NCBI RefSeq assembly: GCF_018139145.2
Contig: NW_026114257.1
Span: 1-64,000 of the forward strand
Direction: 5' to 3'
DNA: 64,000 nucleotides
From: Gymnogyps californianus
Taxonomy: Eukaryota; Chordata; Aves; Accipitriformes; Cathartidae
This document shows, one piece after another, positions 33,601-45,600 of the stretch; the first letter of the stretch is position 1, and every line of letters begins with the position of its first letter. A program made the position numbers and the translations under genes. The notes beneath the pieces are model-generated. The model was not told the DNA's origin and searched no databases. It saw only the letters and a program-made list of their open reading frames with translations.

Positions 33601-36600
33601 CAGGACACCCAAAAGCATCTGTGGCCATGGATATGTCCGTGCCAAAGCAGGTATACCTCTGAAGGGATTGTGGCCCAAGGATAAGTCCGCACTGGAGAAG
33701 GTACACCTTGAAGCATCTGTGGCTGTGGATAAGTCTGCAACACAGCAGGTACACTCCTGAAGGGACTGTGGCTATGGGTAAGGCCACGCTGGAGCAGGTG
33801 CACCTCAAAGCGACTGTGGCTGTGGATAAGTCTGTGCCGCAGCAGGTATACCCTGAAGAGACTGTGGCTCATAGATAAAGCTCCACTTGGAGCAGGTACA
33901 CCCCTAAGGGACTGTGGTCCGTGGATAAATCCAAGTCAGAGCAGGGGCAAGGGGAGGAGTTCATTGCAATGTTAAACCCTATGGCCTGGTACAAAGGGAC
34001 CAAGGGTAGAGATTGTAGTGGATATACCTTTAAACTGTTGTAACCCATGATTTGAGTTGCATGTTATAGGAATTACTATAGCAGGAACCACCTGAACCAA
34101 TGGAGGACGAATCTCACAAGAAGCGGTGCAAGTGCAGCAGTGACCTGATCTGAGCTCACTGAACCATCAAGGCAAAGAGATAGTCTAGTAGATCATTCTG
34201 TGTCACAAAACAAAGATTAAAAACAAATCCATCTAAAGGAAAACGTTACCAACTACTACAAATGTACTTCCTCCTCCATATAAACTGACAAGCATTCACT
34301 GCCACAACCAGCAACATGGGAATTATAAAGCAATAATAATATCCTAAGTGCAAAGGTCTATTTCCCAAAAGAGCTGCTGAACAGGATCCTTCCCCCACAA
34401 CTAAAATACATTCCAAAAAGGAAAAGCAGGTAATGTGCAGAAATGGGCAACTAAAAGGTCCCAAGACAAGGAAATGGTGCAGGGCCTCCTAAATCAGAAT
34501 TAAAGTGTTCAATTTATTACTCTACACAGATAACACCTGCAGAAAGGAGGTATCCTCCCACTTTTATTGCAGCAGAGTTAGATCTAATAATGAGTTTTAA
34601 TAATGAAGTCCTCAAAGTAGCTTCTGATTAACAGCTAGAACAGGGACACACATCAGAACAAAAACCCCTTTTTCATCAAACTGTAGCTCAAATGAAATAT
34701 TATAATTTTTAGTTGTTCTGGCATGACATTAGGAGCCAAATTAATCAGATATTACCCTGACAACTGCTTGTCACAAAAGGCTCCCTCTAGCATACAAGCC
34801 AAATCTAACTGGGCAACTACAATGCCATTCCTCAATATATTAAATTCATTTTATGCCAGAAATCATACTATGTTAATCATCAGGCAAAGTACTCTAAGTG
34901 ATTGCTATGGAATAAGTCACTAGACAAAAGCTGAAGCAATGGTAGGAAAATGGTTGTTACTGTTACCTGCAGACCTGCTTCCTCAGTACCAATAACCCTA
35001 TTCATATGAAGCAAAGCCTTTTACCACCAGAACATGTTTTATCACCTTAACAGAGTTCCTCTTGGCACGTAGCCCTCTCCATCATCATGGTTATTTCTCT
35101 TGCCAATCATTGGCTCAGGTTACCAGATGAGGTTTGTTTCATTTTAATTTTACGAGACCAATTCTCCTGCTACAAGGTTGAAGAACTTGGGAGCAAAAGA
35201 AGTTTTCAGAACCGGGCATGACTTTTTAATTTATTAATAAAGTAAGACAACAATAAGTTAACCACAGGCATTGTAAAATGCAGTACCATCAGGAACAACA
35301 TCACAGGCACAGGGGATGCCATTCAGAGGGACCTGGACAAGCTCAAGAAGTAGGCCCATGTGAACCTCATGAGGTTCAACAAGGCCAAGTGCAAGGTCCT
35401 GCACCTGGGTCAGGGAAACCCCCAGTATCAATATAGGCTGGGGGATGAAGGGATTGAGAGCAGCCCCGAGGAGGACAACTTGGGGATACTGGTGGATGAA
35501 AAATTGGACATGAGCTGGCAACGTGTGCTTGCAGCCCAGAGAGCCAATTGTATCCTGGGCTGCATCAAAAGAAGCGTGGCCAGCAGGTCGAGGGAGGTGA
35601 TTCTGCCCCTCTACTCCACTCTTGTTAGAATCCACCTGGAGTACTGCTGTGTTCCCAGTAAACATACTGACAAAGAAGGATATCTCCTTAACCAGAGCCC
35701 TGAGACATCCCTGATAAGCTCAGAGGAAACTTCCTTGATGGGGAGTATTTGGCAGGACAAAGAAACCTTGATGGGTGGCAGGACAAAGAAACTGTGACCT
35801 TCCAGGAAAACAGGAGTCAGCAACAACTATTCTGGGAACTGATGTCCTACACCCACTTACGTATCTACACTAAAAAGGTATAAAAAGTAACTCGCTACCT
35901 ACCTACCCAAAATGAGCTTCTCTGCAAGAGCCTCTCTGCATGAGATCTCTCAGACAGACCAGACCCTCGCTGGGGACGCCTGGCTGACTCCAGACTCTGT
36001 GACGCGGATCATCTTTGAAGTGAGACTTTTTCCGTCGTCCATTAGCCCCACTTCTGGGAGCGGTTTGGTGAGTGTCGCACTGGTAACACCTCACATAAAA
36101 TATGTATAGGCACGCACAGGTAAAGGTCCATAAGTATATACTTGCTTCACTCTTGTAATATATATACATACACACACACACTTGCTTTCCTAGTGGTAAT
36201 TTTGTAGTGACTTGCAGTATATATGCGTGTATATATATGTTTTTACTAATAGTAGTTTTGTAGCAATTTGTAATAAAGAAAGTCTCAGAAACCCAGACCT
36301 CTGTATCCTTGTGTGTTCCTTGCAGAATCCAGAGAACCCCATGGTCACAATCTTTACACACCTGCGGGTCGGGTAACCCTCATAGGTCATGACCGTGACC
36401 GCTACAGGTACAAATCCCCTTTTTGAAGCTGCTAAAAGGTGAATTGCCAATCTGAACAGAAGCCAAGTGGCAACCTGGCTTGCAAGCAAGGATGCTTACA
36501 GCTTACACAAGGCTGCAAGAAAGCATTTTAAAAGAAACAGGGTGATTGTGGCACAGGTGGATGTACAATGGCAGGCAGACTTGGTGGATATACAACAGTT

Positions 36601-39600
36601 TTCCAGAAACAATGATGGCGTTAAGTACATCTTAATGGTGACAGACATATTGTCCAAGCCTGCCTGGGCCATTGGTCTAAAAGACAAAACAGGTTCTGAA
36701 ATAGCCAGGGCTTTAAAAATAATTTTTAGCAGGGGGTGCAAGCCTCAGAAATTATAGACTGACCAGGGAAAAGAATTTTTAAACCAGCCTTTAAACAAGC
36801 TTTTAAAGCAGTGTAATGTTCACCATTTTGTTACTAATAACGAAGTAAAAGCCTCCATCATAGAGTGTTTTAACAGAACACTCAAACCCAAGATGTGGAG
36901 ATATTTTACAGCACACACCACTTTTCGCTACACTGATGTGTTATCAGAGTTTATAAAAAGCTATAACCATACCTTCCACAGAACTATCAGAGCCAGGCAT
37001 GTGGATGTGAACCCTTCAAACTCTGCAAGGGTTTGGAAAACTGTATATGCAGGTGTGCTTAAAATGAAAGAATCTGCACCTCTGCTCAAAAAAGGAGACC
37101 ACATCAGGGTGTCCAGAACAAAAGCGAGATCTGAGAAAGGTTATGAGCAGAGGTTCACAGATGGAATTTTCATAGTAGCTGAAATTGTGAGAAGGGGACA
37201 GATACCTGTGCACCGCTTAATATACTATGGTTGCAAAGCAATCAAGGGGACATTTTACCCTGAAGAACTTCAAAAAGTGAATGCTGACAAGGACAGAATC
37301 TACAAAATTGAGAAGATCATTTCTGCAGAAGGGAATAGAAGCAGCAAACAGCTGCTGGTGAAGTGCCGTGGCTGGCCCCAGAAATTTAGCAGTTGGATAG
37401 AAGTCTCCCAAGTCCAAGACATCAAGTGACTGGAAGTGGAGCAGGAGGAAAAAGAAGAACGGCAGACGGAGGTTTCCACATCACGCTGCCCAGCAATGCT
37501 AGCACCAAAATCTTCCCACAAAACAACAGCTTGAACTTCACCATACATCTGGTGAGACTCCTGGAGCTCTCTGGGAAGTGGGAGGTGGGGTGTTGGAAAT
37601 ACACACAGCTGGAATAACATCAATGAAGACACCATCTTTGAAATAGCGCTGCAGCGCAAGACATGGCGGTATACTTTGCGGAAAGGCTATTCTCCATCCC
37701 TCCCCATGTTAGTGGAACACATGAACCATCTTATTAACCCCCACAACAAAGCTTCAGCTGTCGACTCTCCAGCAGTGGGCCTGGTCTATGACCCCATCAT
37801 AAGGAAAAGAAAGCTCAAAATGGATGAGAAGCCTTATACTTTTTTCTACAACTGGGGATCTAGCACATATTTTGGGGACTTCTCTGGGGGCTGCTGCTAA
37901 GAAATTTCCCTCTGTGGTGGACATCACTGGAGGGTTTAACTCACTCTACCTCTACATGGACCTTTGTCCTGGTTTCGGCTGGGACAGAGTTAATTTTCTC
38001 CGCCTCCCAGCCAACTCCCCCCCTGTTTATATACTGGGCATGACATTCCATGGTATGGAATACCCCTTTGGCTAGTTCAGGTCAGCTGTCCTGGCTATGC
38101 TCCCTCCCAGCTTCTTGCACACCTGCTTGCTGGCAGAGCGTGGGAAACTGAAAAGTCCTTGGCTTAAGATAAGCGCTACTTAGCAGCAACTAAAACATCA
38201 GAGTGTTATCAACAGTATTCTCACACTAAATCCAAAACACAGCACTGTACCAGCTACTAAGAAGAGACTTAACTCTGTCCCAGCCAAGACCAGGACACCT
38301 TGTAGAGCACCAGCTTGTCAGGGACTTTGCACTTCCTTTATTGCGCTGTGTTCCGACTGGCAGTAATAACGATGAGATCATTATGGTGACATATAAGCCA
38401 CACTACTTGCTGGTAAACTGCCAGCACATAGACATGAACAGCACTGAAATAAAGACTGACCAGAACAAGCACGTCTCATTTTCCTTTGGGAAGGTGATTG
38501 TCAAGCTGCATCTTCAGCCCCAGAAGCCTATTTTAAGAAAGCACACCAAAATGGTAGTGGTAAAAAATTATGGGGACCCGTCCTTGTACGTGAATTATTA
38601 CAGAGCCCAGGCTGGCAACGGTCTCCGTAGTTTTCAATGTATTCTTGTGATGTATGGTGTGGGCGTTGGAGGTATAGTCTGTAGCCTGTTTAGAAAGGCC
38701 GTCCCACTTTTGAAAAGGTGTTTGGAAATTGTTACGCCACACATTAAAAGCACTGCTCAAGATATTGCAAAAAACGTGTTTGGCTACGTTTCCAAGGTTG
38801 TTGTGGACAAGTTGGAAATGCTGTCAAATGAGGAGGGCTCGGGACTTGCTTATATTCAAAGAAAAAGCCTTAAAAGAAAGAGAGCCATGTCACGCCCCCA
38901 GAGGGAAGGTCCGCCCCACCCCTGTAAAAGACAAAGGAAGTGTGGCACCAGACAACAGTCTGACCAGGACAGGAAGAAGAAAAAGAACAAGCCGGGCCAA
39001 ACCGTGCAAAAGAAACAGAAATCCCAGAGAAAGAGGTCCTGTGTTACCGCTAGAAAAAGAAATATATTTTAAAACGGATGGTTTCCATTCATGGCTGCTC
39101 AGAAGAACGTACCAAATTTGAGCTGGATTTGTTTGAAGTGTCCCTGACACAGACCAGCATTGAGAAAAGCCTGTTTACTGAGGCACCTCCACTTTTGGCT
39201 ATTGCAGAGTCTGCACCTCTGGACTTTTTCATAGCTGGGAGTGGGAAAGATTACATAGATCTGAACAACACTCTGCTGTAACTTGGCTGCAAGACCGTAA
39301 AAGCTGAAAGGTCAAACCTCAGAGCTGGTGAGGCCGTGGGTCTCATGAATTACCCACTGGCCTCTATTTTCAGCCAGCTGGACGTTATGCTGGGGGACCA
39401 ACTGATAAGCCAGAGCTGTTTATGAAGAAGGTGCGGGTGGTGCCTGGAGTGCCTTTGGGGCATGCTGAGGCATTACTTGTGGCCAACACTAAATAGCTGG
39501 TGGACCGGGTGGGCATGAAAGTGTTCAGCATACCGTCCAGCAGTCATGTCAGCAACCAGGAAAATTTGTTTCTGGGCCAGGTACCCAAGCTTGTTGCGAT

Positions 39601-42600
39601 TGAATTTGTAGATAATGACACTTTTAGTGGCAATTATGTGAAGAACCTTTACAACTTTAAACATTATGATATAAATTTTGTGGCCCTCTGTGGATGGTGA
39701 ACAAACGCAAACAAAACTGCTGCAGCCTGATTTCGAGAATGGCTGCTGTGTGAGATTATACATGCAGCTCGTTCAGACAATCGGCTGCCATATGAAAGAC
39801 CATTCCCTGCTGGTTGACAGGGAAGAGTTCACCCATGGCTATACCCTGTTCACCATTGACCTGTCTCCAGACAAAGAATGTTCTGATCACTATTCCCGAT
39901 TAAAACAGGAAACCTGAGAGGAGAAGTACTCTTTGCAGGGGCCTTGACCACCACCGTTAATATGATCGTGCATGGTATATTTGACAACGTGACAGAAATA
40001 AACCAGAGAAGACACATGCTCTTCGACTAGATGTGAAGATGGACGCTGAACAGCTTTCTTGTTTTTTTTTCAGCAGACCCCTACGCCAAGGAAACATTTC
40101 TAAGTGTTTACTCAAGTGACTGGTTCCCTAGGGCCCATGTTTCTCCAAGACCAGCAAACGTCCACAACTGAAGCATCCCCTCTCCACAGCCTGCAGATAC
40201 CACTGTGTCTTTTTCCTACATGACCGTAACAAGGGACTACCTTTTGAAAAACTTTTAAAACTGTATTCTAACGATTTAGTCCAAAATGCCCAGATGGTGA
40301 TGCATTTTGTAAAATATGAATATGGAGATTTCCCATGACCAGAGCTACTCAAAATATGTTTCAGAAGACCCAGACCTGCATCTCTTGCAATGATTTTGAT
40401 AAATATATTCTGTAGTATCTGGTTATTGTTAACTTGCCTACAGCAACTGTGGGAAACCCTAGAAAATGAACGAAAGAAAAACAAGGAATGGCAAGTGCAA
40501 CTCGAAAGTTTGGAGACCCAGTGGTGCTTGGATAGGTTGGAAGCCCAGGTACAGGGGGACATGCTGGAAATCTAAGTACACACAGTGAGGAAGGGTCACA
40601 GTGCCCACACTGGGCAATGGGGGCATAGGGATCGAGCAGTCAGTTACCCCAGTGATTACGAGGACAGCAGCAGCTGGGATTCCTCTGCTGAGGAATGGAC
40701 TGGAGGGTCCAAGGATGAAAACAAGTAGAGCAATCCCTGTGCGCCCCTTGGTTATTAATAAAGCAAAAGGACCCCCTGGGGCACCACAGCATACAATATC
40801 AGCGCGGGACTACATTCAGGCTGAGCTGCAGAATGTGGCAGACTCATAATCGGCAGAACTCCAGGGAGAAAATGGGACAGTGGTTACTGCGAGTGTGGGA
40901 CCAAGTAGGGGAGAGTGTACAACTGAGCCCCAAGAAGTGGTGCGTCTGGGAGCAGTTTCCCAACATTCAATGGTGACGCAACGATTAAAAAGGACTCGGG
41001 CAAATGGAAAACCCATTTGATTGGAATGACAGAATGGTGACACGGAAGCATATAGATGGGGGGGGGGGGGGGGGGGGGGGGGGCGGGGGCAATATTTGAG
41101 AGAATTGGCTATTCAATAAGGTATTTACAACCCTGCCTTCACTAGCCCCGACTCAAAGGTATTTACCTCAGGAATGCAATCCACACTGTTAGTCAGGGCA
41201 CCTTTTTCTCTTAAAGGGAACATCATATCGATCCTGGGAGGTGCTGTGACGGATGCACTCGACCCCCCTTAACCAACCAGCAGCAGTTTGGTACAGGCTC
41301 CAAAGGAAGTAAAGGCCTGAGCTGTAGCTGGGCCAAGAACTCCTCTAGGAAACCCACAAAGGAGCAGAGCAACACAGTGAAAGTTGTGGGTACAAGGAGT
41401 CTCGTGCATACCTCTCCCATTGTATGCAATTTGACTACGAGCCAACCACTTTATCCCATAAATATGACAGCCTAAGTGAGCCGCCTTTGAGCTCTCCCTG
41501 CTAGGCAGCGTGGCTGCATGGCGGTGATCTCCAGCAACGAGATCTTTTACCAGCGACAGATTGTTGGATGAGCCCAATTTGAGTTCTCCCTGGACGGCAA
41601 CTGGACTGCACGCCAGGCAACTCTCCCCTTGAGCAGGGACGCCTCTCAATGTTAAGAGATATTAGTCGTTTAGCTTAAATAAGTAAGTTTTAAATAGAAT
41701 GAATCACTTAGAGTTATAATGTTGTGTGATTTAGTATGCTGTTTGCTTAGCTTTACTTACCTAGCATGAGTAGCTAGATTTGCTGAAATCTTGGGTCGCA
41801 AGCTGTAAATTTTCACTTAGATTTACTGAACGTGTACTTACTTAGTCAAAACAGGGGCCTCCAGAGCCAGCGTAAATCAGAAGATAAGGAGGCTTCAAGG
41901 CTACAACCGTCAACAGCACCTGCAACTCGACAAGACAACAAACGGCCTGTCTGGAGACAGTGAAGGAATCCAATAAGGGAGTCAGAAGGTGTCAGGCCAG
42001 AATCACTATTGGACCAAAGGGTGTGTGGAAGATGCGCAGAGAGAGTGTGAAGAATGCGCGAGGGGCGGGTGAATAGTCTGTAAGGGTATAATTGCCCAGG
42101 GATTTCTTTGTTCGGGCTCTTCCGTGGTTCAATTGCCCAGGGATTTCTTTGTTCAGGCTCTTCCGTGGTTCCTTTTTCCTTCCTTCTTTCCTCTCCTTCT
42201 CCTCCCTGCCCCCTCCCCTTTGGGGGCACCCAGCTCGAGCTGACCCTGCTGCTGTATCACTCTATTAAATTATTTATTTCTATAAGACTCGATGCCTGAG
42301 AGTCTGTTTTGGGAAACCGAGGGCTCGAACTTTGGAGCGAACTAACACCGGACACCTGGACGGATCGGTAAGTGATTAATAGCATGCTAAACTTTGAAAT
42401 CCTAACTAAGTGATATAAAGGATTGATTGTGTGCATATAATTCCCTTTTAGCCATAAACCGTTGACCAAGTCTGGGACTAAGTTTGGATCCAGCCACACC
42501 TAGACTCCTCTCTGAGAAGGCGTTTAGAAAGCAAGGGGGACCGTTCTGAACCTCGTGACTCAACGGGAGGTTTTCCTTACCCTTTGAATCTCTTAGCCAT

Positions 42601-45600
42601 AAACCGTTGGCCAGGTCTGAGACTAAGTTTGGCTATAGCCGCACCTAAGCTCCATCAGGAGTTTAGAAAGCAAGGGGGTCCATTCTGTACCTCATGACTC
42701 AACGGGAGGGTCTCCCTTACCTTTTTGCATCTCCGATCTCTGTGCAAATCATTCTAAATCGATTCTAACTCGATTTTCCTTTGTATGTTTCTCCCATGTA
42801 GTAAGTAATAGAGTGAACCTTGCCATCAAACTCTATTAAGTTGCACTTTCACAGATTCTTTAAGGATCCTAAATCACTCGTCCACGACAACTGCATCTAG
42901 CTCTGGAGCCCTCAGTACAGGAAAGACATGGACCTGTTGGAGCAGGTCCAGAGGAGGGCCAAAGATGATCAGAGGGCTGGAACACCTCTCCTATGAGGAA
43001 AGGCTGAGAGAGTTGGGGTTGTTTAGCCTGGAGAAGAGAAGGCTCCAGGGAGACCTTACTGCAGCCTTTCAATACTTAAAGGGGTCTTATAAGAAAGCTG
43101 GAGAGAGACTTTTTAGTAGGGCCTGTTGTGATAGGACAAGGGGCAACAGTTTTAAACTAATAGAGGGTAGATTCAGACTAGATATAAGGAAGAAATTTTT
43201 TTATGATGAGGGTGATGAAACACTGGAACAGGTTGCCCAGAGAGGTGGTAGATGCCCCATCCCTGGAAACATTCAAGGTCAGGCTGGACAAGGCTCTGAG
43301 CAACCTGATCTAGTTGAAGATGTCCCTGCTCATTGCAGGGGGGTTGGACTAGATGACCTTTAAAGGTCCCTTCCAACCCAAACCATTCTATGATCATAAT
43401 TCTGCTAGAATAAGGACCAACATAATCCTAGTACGAGAAGTGCCTGGAAAAAAAAGCACAAATACAAGTGTTGCATTGTAAATTTGGGAAGGTTTACTTC
43501 ACTCAGTCTGAAAATAAGATGCATCTTTAAAACAGACAGAGGGGGAACAGCAAGGTCACTGATGATTGGAAGCCACAAGCCACAGCATGACAGCTGTTCA
43601 ACCTATACACAGAAAGGTCCTACAAACAGGAAGAACAATGCTACTCTGACCCCAAAGTATTAAAGCCACAGTGACTCTGTGAGACTTCTTCTGAAAAAGT
43701 CATAACCACTGTAATAACTAGACTTTCAGAACTGACAGTGGCTTTCCTTACATAAACCAATACAGCTGGAGCAGTTCATGAAAGACTGTATCCTGTGGGA
43801 GGGACCCATACTGGAGCAGGGAAAAAGTGTGAGGAGGAAGGAACAGCAGAGAGGAACTGTTATGAACTGACTGCAACCTTCCATTCCCCCTGCATCACTC
43901 AGAATAGAGGGAAGAGGTAGAAGAGTCTGGAATAAAGGAGTGAAGTTGAGCCTGGGAAGAAGGGAGCATGGGGAAGGCATTTTTAGTTTTGTCTTTGTTT
44001 CTTACCATCTCGCTCTATTTTTTTAATTGGCAATAAATTAATTTTCCCCCAGTTGAGTCTGTTTTGCCTGTGACTGTAATTGGTAAGCGATCTCCCTGTC
44101 CTTATCTCGACCCACAAGCTTTTCCATCTTATTTTCTTCCCCTGTCCTGCTGAGGAGTGAGAGAACAGCTGGGTGGACATCTGGCAGTCAGCCAAGGTCA
44201 ACCCACTACACCTCCCCATATTTAAAGCAACCAGAAAGGGCTACCAAAGTAATACCAAGAAGGTTTTTGGAAGCTTCCTCTATACCCAAACAAATTATCC
44301 AAAATAGGACCCTAGCAGTTTAACAAACTGCATTGACTTCCACAGTACTAGGAAGCAGTAAGCATGCCAGTGAAGAGTGAAATGCTCGAGAGCATAAAAA
44401 AAATTGTTTTAAGCATTCTAACTACTTTTACATGAAGGTAATCCCCAACTCCCACCATGGAAGAACTGGGAAAATTAAAACAGAAGAAGGAATAAAGGTA
44501 ATAGACAAAGAGCACCCAAAAAGTCATCAGAAAGACATACTGCACTTCTGCAGTACCAGAACTGAAAACTATACTACAGATTACGTAATCCTTACGCTGC
44601 ACATTAACACAATTGACTTGTATATAAAGTTTGAGTCACTGAAAATAAGATGGACAGTATTTATTATGCTTTATCAAGCTTGAGAATAAATATTTTATTC
44701 TTCAGAAACTGCAATTGCTATGCTGATCTAGGTGCCCATGATAAGAGGCTAAAGAATAAACTGCATTTTTAATTTGATGCCAAAGAACTGGGATAAAACT
44801 ATTCTGCAGCATGTAACTAATCTCCCACATGCCCAACTCTAACAGGCACACTGAATATTTTTACTCTTACATCAATATAACAGATACCCCTGTTTAAGTA
44901 TCACACTGAAATATGGTTTAATTTGGTTACCATCAAGACTTGATGTCTGTTGCGCATCTCTCAAAAAGATACAATAGCAGCCTATCGGCAACAAGCACAG
45001 GACCAGCAGTTGGGTCCTCAGCCTTATTTTTCAAGGTAGACAGCTTCCAGACTTAGAAGAGATTATTAGTTCCATTTCAGAATTGTTTCAATCAGGGACA
45101 TCTACTCAAGCTACAGCAGACATGGGAAATAGGAAGATAATTTTGAACACAAGACAAAGTTGATATATCTGATGATTTTATTGACAGCCACAAAGGAACT
45201 GTCTACAGATAGCACCCACAGTTAAATACTATAGCCATATTTGAAAAAAAATCAGAATCAGTTATTAAAACAAGAACCAAGCAATATAATCTATTTATCA
45301 TCTTGAACCTTCAATATCTCATAAGATAGCTGTCTATTCAGCATCTTACTCAGAATATTATCTGCAACACACACTGTATATATCATAGCTACTGGTTTTA
45401 TCCATAACATAAGTGAGGGCAACCCATAACAGGGTCTCAACCTGCATGTAGGACAGCTGTGGCATTTAACATTAAAATAACTCATCATATTGGCTTGGTA
45501 CAGAGCCAAAAGACAAGTGAGCTAACCATCATCTCATGAATTTCATTAAATGTCAACTTTCAGGAATGGAAAGGGTAACCTACAATGTGGACAGAATAAG

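Larger units (their letters stand above)
33124..34200 (+). mobile_element. ERV remnant in ZFAND5 intron 3: LTR end, primer site, repeats, 3' interior
   Basis: 33124-33211 matches the last 90 bp of LTR family 3. A Lys-type primer site at 33220-33237 and a leader follow. A short frame from about 33360 opens with a hydrophobic stretch ([14 protein letters not shown]), recalling the hydrophobic gag N-terminus of family 1. 48-bp tandem repeats then lead to a tail up to about 34200 that looks like the 3' interior of an ERV. Most of gag-pol and both full LTRs are missing. Confidence 0.65.

Noticed and set aside
42446..42735. CRISPR-like or satellite array
   Set aside because: Only two copies with no spacers; a simple tandem duplication.
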